From Paraburkholderia fungorum (GTDB taxonomy: Bacteria; Pseudomonadota; Gammaproteobacteria; Burkholderiales; Burkholderiaceae), in contig NZ_MCAS01000023.1 of the NCBI RefSeq assembly GCF_003610895.1, positions 248,001 to 312,000 of the forward strand: a stretch of DNA of 64,000 nucleotides. Reading direction: 5' to 3'. This document shows positions 25,894 through 35,053 of the stretch, piece by piece. Made by a program: the position numbers and the translations under genes. Every line of letters begins with the position of its first letter. Within the stretch, counting starts at the first letter, position 1. The notes under the pieces were generated by a model, which was not told the DNA's origin, searched no databases, and worked only from the letters and a program-made list of their open reading frames with translations.

Positions 25894-26961
25894 ATGAAAC
25901 CTGTGGATAGACGCTGCGGCGAGACAATTCTGTCAGTGGTAATTCCGGCCTTTAACGTCGAGCACTACATCGGCGTTGCACTCAAATCGGCCCTCGCACA
26001 GCCGAGATCCGAAGAGATCGAGTTGATCGTGGTCGACGACGGCTCGACGGATGGCACCTTGAAGCAGATTCTTCAGGTCAAGGAAGGCGCGGGCGGGCAC
26101 AACATCACGGTGATTCATCAGGAGAACCAGGGCGTGAGCGCTGCCCGCAATGCAGGCATAGCATGCGCAAAATCACGGTACATCGGCTTTCTCGATTCCG
26201 ATGACGAATGGGCGGCGAATTTCTCGGATGTCATCATGCCGTTGCTCGATGCGGATACTGCGGACATCATCGAATTCAATGTCGGCATGGTGGATTCAAA
26301 AGGCCGCGTCGTCGGCGAGTTGAAAATGGTGGACGATGCCACGGCAGGCTTGCGAAGCAACAGTATGGCGGCGCTCCTGGAGTTCGCGCGCATTTGCCAG
26401 GTGCATTCCGGATCGCGGGTCTATCGACGCGAGTTGTGGGACGGTGTCGAGTTCCCGGTCGGTCGCGTGTATGAAGACTCCTTTGCCATCCCGCTGGTGT
26501 ATAAGCGCGCCCGGACGCTATACGGCATTCGCGACAATCTCTACTACTACCGTCGGCGTGCAGGGAGCATCACACAGACCACAACGCTATTTTCAGTCGA
26601 GTGCGTCGCGCACTTTGCGGCGGATGCCCTGGAAAAGAGCGAGGCAGAAGAAGAACGAGTTTACTGGCTCGCATTGTTCAGAAAGTTTTTTGCCAACCAG
26701 TGCTTCCTCGCTTCTCGTGTCGATGCCTCCGCGCTTCCCGAAGCAATGAAGCTCGTCGAGGCGAGTGCCGCGAAGTATCGGGCCTTCGCCGCAAAACACA
26801 AGGAGCAGCTGCCACCGTTGCGCTTTCGCACACAGATATCGGTCAACCGTCGCGTGTTCCAGGTGAAGGGGCTGATAAAGCGCACGCTCGGCCTGGAACT
26901 GCGGCCACCCGTGGCAGCGCCGCGCCGTGTCGATTCAGGTGGTCAGGACAACCATCCTTGA
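25894..26961 (+). CDS. Family 2 glycosyltransferase
   Basis: 355-residue GT-A enzyme. ILSVVIPAFNVEHYIGVAL, LIVVDDGSTDGTL and NQGVSAARNAGIA are textbook GT2 segments, and YIGFLDSDDEW supplies the DxD-like metal site. The C-terminal half contains the EDSFAIPLVYKRA segment common to EPS glycosyltransferases. It resembles its divergent neighbour at 24467-25447, so the pair may be a partial duplication that was inverted. It begins the long plus-strand EPS run; the next gene starts 39 bp downstream. Donor and linkage not predictable. Confidence 0.85.
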   Translation: MKPVDRRCGETILSVVIPAFNVEHYIGVALKSALAQPRSEEIELIVVDDGSTDGTLKQILQVKEGAGGHNITVIHQENQGVSAARNAGIACAKSRYIGFLDSDDEWAANFSDVIMPLLDADTADIIEFNVGMVDSKGRVVGELKMVDDATAGLRSNSMAALLEFARICQVHSGSRVYRRELWDGVEFPVGRVYEDSFAIPLVYKRARTLYGIRDNLYYYRRRAGSITQTTTLFSVECVAHFAADALEKSEAEEERVYWLALFRKFFANQCFLASRVDASALPEAMKLVEASAAKYRAFAAKHKEQLPPLRFRTQISVNRRVFQVKGLIKRTLGLELRPPVAAPRRVDSGGQDNHP

Positions 26962-27000
26962 ACCGGCAACCGACAAGTGACCATTCGAGGCGCACGAAGC

Positions 27001-28500
27001 ATGCAACTCTACCCACTTCAAACATCTTTCACTGCCGGGGAGCCGCTCGACCTGGCGGTGCAACCGCGCAGCCGGTTCTCTGTCGCAATCTATCAGCAGC
27101 AGGATGATGAGTCGCTGGTCAGCGTAGGTGGGGTGATCGCGGCGGGAACGCGGGATGTGGCGGTCAAGCTGATCAACGGCGACTACGTATTCGAGTCGTC
27201 GCGCGAGCGCAAACCGGTTCGGTTCGATAGTGACTGGAACTGGCCGACGATCACAGTGAGGCCGGAGACTGGAGCACTGGAAAGTGGGGCGTATGCCGCG
27301 ATTGCGTACGAAGTCGGGCCGAACGGCGAACCGTTGACGGAGCTGGGGCGTCGTTGCGCTGCGCGACTGCCGGTTTTCGCCGGCCCGCCGGACAGCGACA
27401 GTATGGCGCTCATCGTCATCCGGCCGCGCTCGCCGGTTGCATCCATCGCGTACATCGTTCCGATCGCCACTTACCATGCCTACAATTCGATGGGCGGTGG
27501 TTGCTTCTACGGCGACCCTGTTTTCCGCACCCACCCGGCGCGAAAGGTGAGTCTCCTGCGGCCAGGCGGCGGACTCGGCATTCAGATCGGCCACGCCGAA
27601 GATCCGTATGACAAGCGCTCACCCCGGCAACACTTCACGCATTGGGACGCGAAGTTTATCCGCTGGCTGCGCGCTCAGCACTTTGCATGCGACTTCTATA
27701 CCGACGTGGACTTGCATCGTGGGACGGATCTCGATCTGAACCAGTATCGCTGCATGCTCAGTGTCGGTCACCATGAATACTGGACTCAGCAGATGCGCGA
27801 CCATGTTGCGCGCTTCATTGCCGGCGGCGGCAATCTGGCCGTGTTCAGCGGCAATACCTGCTACCGGCCGATCGATTTCGGCGCGGATGGGGATCTGCAA
27901 AACATCAGGGAAATGAATCGGCTCGCCGATCAATGGCCGGATTTCAACGAGAGCAATCTGATCGGTTTGAGTTATGGCTACGGCGGCGGGTCGTATGGTA
28001 TCTGGAGCCGGTTCAGGCGCAAGTGGGTTAAAACCGGCCGCGAGCCGATCGGTTTCACCGTACAGCGCGCGGACCATTGGGCATTCGCCGGCACCAACGT
28101 CAAAGATGGACAAACCTTCGGTGCGGAAGATCATCTGGTCGGCTATGAGGCCGACGGCGTGCCGGCCATTCCGAACGGATTCGTTACGCTCGCCAATACG
28201 TCACGGCTCACAGGTTGGGAAGTTGGCGGTACCGGTGCGATAGGCGTATTTAAGCCCGATCTGGGTAGCGGGGCGAATCAAGGGACGGTGTTCAATTGCG
28301 GTACGACGGATTGGCCTCGGATTCTAGGCGATAGCGGCGCAGGCAGCCACGCGATCGTTTCGCGGATTACCCACAATGTGATTCGCCGGTTCTCGGACGT
28401 CAGCACCCGCGACGTCTCACACGAAGACTCCGCGTTGCGCGAATCATTAGCGCCTGGGGGCGGCGAACATCGAACGCCAATTGATGCTGGGAGCGCATGA
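27001..28500 (+). CDS. N,N-dimethylformamidase beta-subunit-like protein in EPS locus
   Basis: 499 residues resembling the large-subunit C-terminal domain of N,N-dimethylformamidase, a mononuclear-iron amidohydrolase with a glutaminase-like fold. Recognisable segments are YNSMGGGCFYG, the central SVGHHEYWTQQMRD, FIAGGGNLAVFSGNTC and WAFAGTNVKDG. A leading beta-rich region (1-130) resembles the small extra domain of that family. Real DMFase large subunits are about 760 residues, so this is a shorter stand-alone version. No signal peptide is evident. ATG 27001 has a GAGG site; a GTG at 26977 is an alternative. Its stop overlaps the wzy-like start (ATGA), tying it to polymer assembly. A role in removing an N-acyl group from a sugar is inference only. 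Confidence 0.7.
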   Translation: MQLYPLQTSFTAGEPLDLAVQPRSRFSVAIYQQQDDESLVSVGGVIAAGTRDVAVKLINGDYVFESSRERKPVRFDSDWNWPTITVRPETGALESGAYAAIAYEVGPNGEPLTELGRRCAARLPVFAGPPDSDSMALIVIRPRSPVASIAYIVPIATYHAYNSMGGGCFYGDPVFRTHPARKVSLLRPGGGLGIQIGHAEDPYDKRSPRQHFTHWDAKFIRWLRAQHFACDFYTDVDLHRGTDLDLNQYRCMLSVGHHEYWTQQMRDHVARFIAGGGNLAVFSGNTCYRPIDFGADGDLQNIREMNRLADQWPDFNESNLIGLSYGYGGGSYGIWSRFRRKWVKTGREPIGFTVQRADHWAFAGTNVKDGQTFGAEDHLVGYEADGVPAIPNGFVTLANTSRLTGWEVGGTGAIGVFKPDLGSGANQGTVFNCGTTDWPRILGDSGAGSHAIVSRITHNVIRRFSDVSTRDVSHEDSALRESLAPGGGEHRTPIDAGSA

Positions 28501-29750
28501 TGGGCGCACTCTGGGTATTGACCTTCTTCATCGGCGTGGTGGGCGATGTCATGTCGGGGGCGATTCGTTACTACACGTCGCTTGCGGGGGCGCCACAAGC
28601 TATCTATTTGCCCAAGTTGATGATGGCTGTCTGCATCGTGCTCATCATTTCGCATCGACCCAAGGTGAGCCACCTGCTGATCCTGCTGTATCTCGCCATG
28701 CAGGCATGCGTGTCGCTTTTCAACGGCATCGGAGCGGGTGCGGTCGCCTTCTGGGGATGGACCGTGTTGCCGATGTTTTTCGCGCTGTTGGCCCCGCCTG
28801 AAGCGCTGGAGATCCTCGGGCGTCCGCGCGTGCGGGCCGCGTTCCTGGCTGTCGCCGCGGTCTGCATGTTAGGGGTGCTGGTGAATTATCTCGGCTATTT
28901 CATGCCTTTGCCGTGGGTGGGCGCAAGCACGGTGGTAGACGGCACGGCCGTGCACGTCACGAACTCGAACTTCGTTGGCGAAACGCCGCGCTTGCCGGGG
29001 TTCGGGCGTGATAGCGCCGCGACCGGGCTCATGATCGGTTTGCTGTCGACATGGTTGCTGCCCAGATTCCGGTCGCTCACGTTCGCGACGATGATGCTTG
29101 TGGTAGCCGGACTTTCTATCTGGGCCACGACCAACAAGACATCGCTGGTTGCGCTTGCAATTGTGCTGACTATAGAGCGCTTCGGGAGGCTGGACACGAT
29201 CAGGAGAGCCGCCATTTGGGCGGCGGCCGCGGCGCTCCTGCTGCCGTTCGCGTCGTTTGCACTAACGGCGGCGATCAACCACTCGATGATCGGCGGCGGC
29301 GCGCTTTCTTCGTTCCAGGATCGATTCGAGAATACATGGCCGCTTTTGCTGCAGGGCATGCTCCGGGAAAATCTGATCTGGCTGGGAATCGGTCCGGGCG
29401 GGTTCGGCGCGGCGACTACTTACTATCACGAGAACTTCGGCTTCAACGTGGGCTATGCGGACAACATTGCGTTGTATGCAATCGCGAACTTCGGCGCGTT
29501 TGGCGTGATTATCTTCTCCGTTCTGTTGGCGAGACTACTGTTCTTCAGTGAATCCAGGGATAGGCTTGCATGGACGATGCTGTTGTTCCTGTTGATCAGC
29601 GGTATTACCACGGACATCTTTGAATCGCTTGGTTGCCTGCTGTTCTTTGGCGTCGCGGCGAAATCTCTATGGCTAAACACGGAAGAACAACGCTTCCGTT
29701 TGAATCCTGGCTTGCTGATGTCCGTCAGGGAAAGAAAGTCGACGCTGTGA
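28497..29750 (+). CDS. Wzy/O-antigen-ligase-like polymerase
   Basis: 417-residue polytopic membrane protein with about 10-12 hydrophobic helices and a longer periplasmic loop near residues 135-165 and 255-320. Such loops carry the substrate sites of Wzy polymerases and WaaL ligases. Conserved-looking loop features include NFVGETPRLPGFGRDSA and the C-terminal GIGPGGFGAATTYY segment. Its position between EPS glycosyltransferases and a Wzc-type copolymerase favours polymerisation of undecaprenyl-linked repeat units in the periplasm. Wzy proteins share little sequence, so the assignment rests on topology and context. Start overlaps the preceding stop. Confidence 0.78.
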   Translation: MMGALWVLTFFIGVVGDVMSGAIRYYTSLAGAPQAIYLPKLMMAVCIVLIISHRPKVSHLLILLYLAMQACVSLFNGIGAGAVAFWGWTVLPMFFALLAPPEALEILGRPRVRAAFLAVAAVCMLGVLVNYLGYFMPLPWVGASTVVDGTAVHVTNSNFVGETPRLPGFGRDSAATGLMIGLLSTWLLPRFRSLTFATMMLVVAGLSIWATTNKTSLVALAIVLTIERFGRLDTIRRAAIWAAAAALLLPFASFALTAAINHSMIGGGALSSFQDRFENTWPLLLQGMLRENLIWLGIGPGGFGAATTYYHENFGFNVGYADNIALYAIANFGAFGVIIFSVLLARLLFFSESRDRLAWTMLLFLLISGITTDIFESLGCLLFFGVAAKSLWLNTEEQRFRLNPGLLMSVRERKSTL

Positions 29751-29820
29751 CGTGGCGGTCGTGGCAGATCCAATATTGGCGGCGCGGGGTATATCCACTG
29801 TGCCGGCTTGGGGGCTGTAG

Positions 29821-31158
29821 ATGAAGGTTCAGCGAAACAGGAGATTCGGTCGAATCGCCGTCGCGGGGTGCGTGGGTCTCGTCCTTGCGCTCGCGGGGGC
29901 ACTGACTATTCGCGCCCTTGCAACGCCGGCAACGCCACTGGTCGTTCTGGAAGGAGCAGCGCAACCGGACGGAAGAGCCTACGCCGATCTGCCCTCGTTC
30001 GCAGCCGCGCGGGCCAACACGGGCGTAGCGATCCACGACATCAAGGACACGCGGCTGCTGGATGCGGTAAGCGATGTGGGTTTCTCATTTGTTCGTACAG
30101 ATTTGTTCTGGGAAGCGGTGCAAGCGCCTGACGGGTGGCATTTTGGCGAGTTCGACACGCTGGTATCCAACCTCGCGCAGCGAAAACTGGGTGCGCTTTT
30201 TATCCTCGGCTACAAGCACTATCTGTTCAGCCCGGACCAGCCGCCAACCACAACGCGCCAGCTTGCAGCGTTCTACACCTACGTTTACCAGTCCGTGCAT
30301 CGATACAGCGGTGCCGACGTCAAATTCGAAGTGTGGAACGAAGAGAACGACGAACTGTACTGGCTCGCCAAACCTTCTCCGTCACAGTATCGGAATCTGT
30401 TGGTTACAGCAGTGAAGGCGGCCCGCGCAGCCAATCCGAAGGTGATCATTGCCTCGGGAGGGGTGCAGGAAATGGACCTTGGATTCGTTCGGTCGGTTGG
30501 CGATGTTTCCAGCGCGACCCAGCGTGGTCCGGATGCAATTAGTGTGCACGCATATCGTCAGAAATATCCGGAGTCCGTATTTTCAGATTACAGAAAGCTG
30601 CGTGAAGATCTGGCCAGTTACAGGAACGCTCCCGCAATCTGGACGACGGAGTGGTCTTACCCGAGTTACGGCTACGTTTACGTCGCCAAAATTGCCGACG
30701 GTCATTCGCCAAAGGCGCTGGCGCTTCAGGCCAAGTACACGGTACGGCGATTCCTGGTCGACTGGATAGCGGGCGTTGGACTCACGGCTTATTACGACAT
30801 GCGCGACGACGGCAAAGATCCGATGAATCGGGAACACAACTTTGGTCTGCTGGATGCGAACAATAACAAGCTGCCCGCCTATAACGCATCGAAGTATCTG
30901 TTTTCGTTCACGGCGAACACGGCAAGTGCGAAGTACTTTATTGACGAGAACGACAAGTACGTCGTCCTCAGGTTAACAACCACGGCCGGTGCGCTCAAAT
31001 ATGTGCTCTGGTCTTATGGCGACGGAAATGCACTGAACTTGGACGCTTCGCATTTGCCCGCGCATGCGACGATCACCGACATGTTTGGGCGGCCTTTATC
31101 CACGACAGGCGTGCTTGCAATTCCCGAAACGCGTGGTCCGATTTTCGTCACTGTTTAA
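29821..31158 (+). CDS. Membrane-anchored clan-A glycoside-hydrolase-like protein (GH39-like)
   Basis: 445 residues. An N-terminal hydrophobic segment (about 12-33) is a signal anchor or uncleaved signal. A TIM barrel (about 55-350) has VKFEVWNEENDELYW, with the Asn-Glu acid/base pair of clan GH-A, and IWTTEWSYPSYG with a likely nucleophile Glu. A small beta domain follows (about 365-445), as in GH39 enzymes. It is a distant counterpart of the lipoprotein at 22849. Such proteins in EPS loci cut or edit the growing polymer in the periplasm. It lies 70 bp after the polymerase gene and has a G-rich ribosome-binding site next to ATG 29821. Confidence 0.75.
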   Translation: MKVQRNRRFGRIAVAGCVGLVLALAGALTIRALATPATPLVVLEGAAQPDGRAYADLPSFAAARANTGVAIHDIKDTRLLDAVSDVGFSFVRTDLFWEAVQAPDGWHFGEFDTLVSNLAQRKLGALFILGYKHYLFSPDQPPTTTRQLAAFYTYVYQSVHRYSGADVKFEVWNEENDELYWLAKPSPSQYRNLLVTAVKAARAANPKVIIASGGVQEMDLGFVRSVGDVSSATQRGPDAISVHAYRQKYPESVFSDYRKLREDLASYRNAPAIWTTEWSYPSYGYVYVAKIADGHSPKALALQAKYTVRRFLVDWIAGVGLTAYYDMRDDGKDPMNREHNFGLLDANNNKLPAYNASKYLFSFTANTASAKYFIDENDKYVVLRLTTTAGALKYVLWSYGDGNALNLDASHLPAHATITDMFGRPLSTTGVLAIPETRGPIFVTV

Positions 31159-31280
31159 GCGGTAGCGCCTCTTGGCACGCGTGGCGGCAAAGTTTCTCAG
31201 TAGTTGCAGATGAGCCTATTCGATAGCTGGAAGCTTGTGTTCTAACGGGTTCCCCTTCGTCCTTTATCGCGGGAAATGAA

Positions 31281-33542
31281 ATGAGTTCATTCATCGGACA
31301 ATCGGCAGTGGGTGTTATTCCAGCCCAAAACGACGGGTTAACCGGTCTTTGGCGGAACATTGCCCGGCACAAGTTGCTGTTCGCAGCAATCTTCGGTACA
31401 TGTTGCTTTGCGGGTGGTCTGTACATTCTGCTGGCCACGCCACAGTACCGCGCTGACGCACTGCTGCGGGTACAGATCAAACCGGGCGCGTCAGTCAGCG
31501 CGCTATCCGACGTATCGGGAACGACGTCGGCGGATCAATCGGCGGACGATGAGACCGACGTGCTGACATCGCGGACCATCGTCGGCGAAGCGATCAAGGA
31601 AACCGGTGCCGATATCAACGTGCAGACGGACAGTCACTTTCCGGTGATCGGCCGCTTCCTTGCATCCCGTCATGCAGCAGCCACCGAGTTGTCGCCGCCG
31701 CTTCTGGGGTTGAGTGGCTATGCCTGGGGTGGTGAACAGTTGAAACCCGGCATCTTCGAGGTGCCAGGCGCTGCGTTGGGCGACAAGTTTCGCGTGGTGA
31801 CGGGCGAAGCAGGTAGTTGGACCTTGTACGACAAGGACAGCCATCAGCTTGCGCAAGGCCGCGTTGGACAGACCGTGCCGTTCCAGGTCACGACCGACGA
31901 CGGGACCGCGCCAGGGCAATTGAGAATCGACGTGCTGCGCGCACGGCCGGGCGTGGAGTTCACGCTCTCCAAGGTATCCATGCAAACGGCCTACGAGAAC
32001 GTCAGCAATCAGTTGAAGACTACCGTTTCCAGCCAGAATTCATCGATACGCGACTCGTCGATGATGAGATTGAGCTACCAGGCCAGTTCGCCCATCACCG
32101 CGCAGCTAATGGTCAACACGATCGTGCAGGCGTTCGTCAAACGCAATATCGACGATCGTGCGACTCAGGCACGCGTGAAGCTCGAAACCCTGCGCGCGCA
32201 TCTGCCTCAACTGGAGGCGGACATGCACGATGCGGAAAATCGCTTTAGCGATTTCCGTACGCAGCATCAGGCGATCGACATGGAGCAACAAGGTGCCGCG
32301 CTTATTTCGACCAAGACCGCGCTGGCCGAAAGACAGCGGGCCTTGCAACTCGATCGCGACGACAAGCAGCAGACCTTCGGTCCAGACAGCCCGGTCATTC
32401 GGGGATTGGATCAACAACTGGCCCAGATCAGGCTCGATCTTGCGAAAAACACCGACGAGGTGAAGAACCTGCCGGCTACGCAGCGCGAGTATGTCAGGCT
32501 ATCCAGTGACGCCGGTATCAAAAAGCAGCTTTACGTCGGCGTGCTGGCCAATATCAACCAACTCGAAGTGGCTGCGGCGAGTACCGCATCCGGTGTAAGC
32601 ATCATGGACTGGGCCATCGCGTCGGAGAAGCCTTCATGGCCGCGCAAGACGATCATTCTGCTCGGTTCGATCCTGGCTGGATTGTTTGGCGGCACACTTG
32701 CCGTTCATCTCGTGTCGCTTAACAGAAAGGAACTTCGCACACCGCAGGAAATTAACATCGTTTCGGACTTGCCGCGCCTGGCTGTTGTTGCGCGCTCCAA
32801 GGCCCAGCTTCGCGGTGTTGCCGATTCGCGTGGCCGTCCCGACGAGCCGGTCAAGTTGCTGGCTGTGAGCAGCCCCGGAGATCCGAGCGTAGAAGCGTTA
32901 CGCTCATTGCCGAGCAGCGTGAGAGCGTTGCTTGCCGGAAACGCGAACGGACTGACGAACAAAGTGGTTCTGTTTACCGGCCCAACTCAGGGCGTTGGCA
33001 AGAGCTTTGTTTCCTCCAATTTCGCCTATCTGCTTTCGCAGACTGAGGCATCGGTCCTTCTGATCGACGGCGACATGCGGCAGGGCAAATTGAGCCGTCT
33101 CTGGGCGGATCAGGACCGGCCCGGACTCGCGGAGGTACTCAAGGGAACAGCGCAGCTCGAAGATGCGATTGTGCGCAACGAAGGGTCCCATCTGTCGATT
33201 CTGGGTGCGGGCGAAGCTTATCCGTCGAACCCCGCGGAGCTTCTCAGCAGTCCAGCATTCCGGGGAATGCTGGCCACACTTCGTGAGCGCTACGATTACG
33301 TGGTGATCGACTCGCCTCCTGTTCTGCCTGTAAGCGATGCCGTATCGATCGCGGCGCAAGGTTGCGACCTGGTTCTGCTCGTATCGCGCGCCGATTACAC
33401 CGGCTCCCGTCAGGTCGAAGAAGCGCTTCAGCGGCTGGCGAACGTCGGTGCGAAAGTGGGGGGGCATATTTTCAACGGTTTCCTTCCCTCGCGATATGGC
33501 GAACGCGATGACTATGCGCTGAACGGCGCCCGGCGCTATTAA
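31281..33542 (+). CDS. Wzc-type polysaccharide copolymerase / BY-kinase
   Basis: 753 residues. An N-terminal Wzz domain follows the first transmembrane helix (about 35-53). A periplasmic coiled-coil region (about 280-420, GNVR-like) leads to the second helix (about 455-475). A cytoplasmic bacterial tyrosine-kinase domain occupies about 520-750, with Walker A GPTQGVGKS (about 565-573), Walker A-prime LLIDGDMRQG (about 593) and Walker B VVIDSPPVLP (about 674). The tail has only a few tyrosines (RYGERDDYALNGARRY) rather than the dense cluster of E. coli Wzc. It controls chain length and export. No Wza-type outer-membrane channel or tyrosine phosphatase gene is visible in the window. Confidence 0.9.
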   Translation: MSSFIGQSAVGVIPAQNDGLTGLWRNIARHKLLFAAIFGTCCFAGGLYILLATPQYRADALLRVQIKPGASVSALSDVSGTTSADQSADDETDVLTSRTIVGEAIKETGADINVQTDSHFPVIGRFLASRHAAATELSPPLLGLSGYAWGGEQLKPGIFEVPGAALGDKFRVVTGEAGSWTLYDKDSHQLAQGRVGQTVPFQVTTDDGTAPGQLRIDVLRARPGVEFTLSKVSMQTAYENVSNQLKTTVSSQNSSIRDSSMMRLSYQASSPITAQLMVNTIVQAFVKRNIDDRATQARVKLETLRAHLPQLEADMHDAENRFSDFRTQHQAIDMEQQGAALISTKTALAERQRALQLDRDDKQQTFGPDSPVIRGLDQQLAQIRLDLAKNTDEVKNLPATQREYVRLSSDAGIKKQLYVGVLANINQLEVAAASTASGVSIMDWAIASEKPSWPRKTIILLGSILAGLFGGTLAVHLVSLNRKELRTPQEINIVSDLPRLAVVARSKAQLRGVADSRGRPDEPVKLLAVSSPGDPSVEALRSLPSSVRALLAGNANGLTNKVVLFTGPTQGVGKSFVSSNFAYLLSQTEASVLLIDGDMRQGKLSRLWADQDRPGLAEVLKGTAQLEDAIVRNEGSHLSILGAGEAYPSNPAELLSSPAFRGMLATLRERYDYVVIDSPPVLPVSDAVSIAAQGCDLVLLVSRADYTGSRQVEEALQRLANVGAKVGGHIFNGFLPSRYGERDDYALNGARRY

Positions 33543-33568
33543 GCGCACCCCGGACCGCAAGGAAAATA

Positions 33569-35053
33569 ATGTCATTACGTGAGAAGGCGATTTCGGGGGC
33601 AAAGTGGTCGGCTGCATCAATGATCTCGATCATCAGCGTCCAGTTTCTGCAGGTGGCGATACTTGCGCACCTGCTGAAACCGGGCCAGCTGGGATTGGCG
33701 AGTATGGTTTCGCTGGTGACGACGCTTGCCGATATGTTTCTCGATATGGGCTTGAGTACGGCGATCGTGCAGCGCAAGAATGTAGCGCCGAACGAGCTTT
33801 CCTCGCTGTACTGGCTCAACGTACTGTTTGGTGCGGTGCTGGGCGGAATTCTGCTCGCGGGTAGCGGATTGGCTGCGTGGTTTTTTTCGGAGCCCGAGCT
33901 TAAGACGCTGGTCGCTCTCGCCGCACTGATGTTCTTCGTCTCACCCCATGGCTTGCTTTACCAGTCGCTGATGGCGCGTGAACTGATGTTCGACATGCTG
34001 TCGAAGATCGAGGTCGCGTCGAGCATGGTGTTGTTCATTACGACGCTTGTCGCCGCGTTGCGGGGCTACGGTGCGTACTCGCCGGTTATCGGCGCGCTGA
34101 CCGCCGCGGTGTGCCGCGTGGTGCTGCTCAATCTTAACGGGCGCAAGCTGCACAAACCCGGATTGCACTTCAGGTTATCGGAGACCAGGTCGTATCTCAG
34201 CTTCGGCGTTTTCCAGGCCATGGACTCGATGGTGAATTACCTGAACTCCAATTTTGGCGGCATCGTAGCGGGCCGGGCGTTAGGTGCGGCCACGCTGGGC
34301 GGCTATAACCTGGCGCTCAATTGCGCTGTCAATTTTCCGGCAAGACTCAATCCATTCTTTACGCGCGTACTCTTTCCCGTCTTTTCCATTATCCAGGACG
34401 ACACGGCCAAGCTTCGTCAGAACTACTACAAGCTGACGGGCTTTATCGCTATGTTCAACTTTCCGCTGGTATTCGGGCTTATGGTCGTGGCGCCGGATTT
34501 CGTCGTGTGCATGTTCGGCGAAAAGTGGCTCTGGGCTACGCCGGTTCTGAGAGTGCTCTGCCTCGTGGGCGCATTTCGCTGCCTGGGCAATCCGGTTGCG
34601 TCGCTGATGATGGCGACGGCGAACATCCGCGTGAGTTTCTGGTTCAACCTGATGAAAACGGTGGCGATGTTGCCCGCCATTATCATTGGCGCCTATCTGG
34701 GCGGCGCGCTGGGCGTTGCGATTGCGCTTTTCGCGGTCGAAGCAATGACGATCCTGCCGATGTACCGGTTCATGCTAAAGCGCGTACTGGGACCGAGTTT
34801 CGGAGAGTTCCTCAATGCGTGCTTCGTGCCGTTAAGAATGACGATGCCAATGGTGGCAAGTGTTCTGATTGCTTCGGAACTGCTTGACGCCTCGTCAACG
34901 GGACATGTCTTGAGGCTGATTGCAGAGGTTACGCTTGGCGCGGTGGTTTTCGGCGTAACGTTTGTGCTCGACCGATCGTTACTTTGTGCCGAGATCAGAG
35001 GGATTGTGTTTAAGATGGTCCGTAAAGCAGCGTTGCGGCACGGTCTGCAGTAG
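33569..35053 (+). CDS. Wzx-type flippase (MOP superfamily)
   Basis: 494-residue polytopic inner-membrane protein with about 12-14 helices, of the WzxC/polysaccharide-export family. The N-terminal LREKAISGAKWSAASMISI and MGLSTAIVQRKNVAPNELSSLYWLN segments are typical. It should translocate undecaprenyl-linked repeat units to the periplasm for the polymerase upstream. ATG 33569 follows an AAGGAAA ribosome-binding site, 26 bp after wzc. The last 75 bp overlap the 3-prime end of the converging GT4 gene on the other strand. Confidence 0.88.
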   Translation: MSLREKAISGAKWSAASMISIISVQFLQVAILAHLLKPGQLGLASMVSLVTTLADMFLDMGLSTAIVQRKNVAPNELSSLYWLNVLFGAVLGGILLAGSGLAAWFFSEPELKTLVALAALMFFVSPHGLLYQSLMARELMFDMLSKIEVASSMVLFITTLVAALRGYGAYSPVIGALTAAVCRVVLLNLNGRKLHKPGLHFRLSETRSYLSFGVFQAMDSMVNYLNSNFGGIVAGRALGAATLGGYNLALNCAVNFPARLNPFFTRVLFPVFSIIQDDTAKLRQNYYKLTGFIAMFNFPLVFGLMVVAPDFVVCMFGEKWLWATPVLRVLCLVGAFRCLGNPVASLMMATANIRVSFWFNLMKTVAMLPAIIIGAYLGGALGVAIALFAVEAMTILPMYRFMLKRVLGPSFGEFLNACFVPLRMTMPMVASVLIASELLDASSTGHVLRLIAEVTLGAVVFGVTFVLDRSLLCAEIRGIVFKMVRKAALRHGLQ

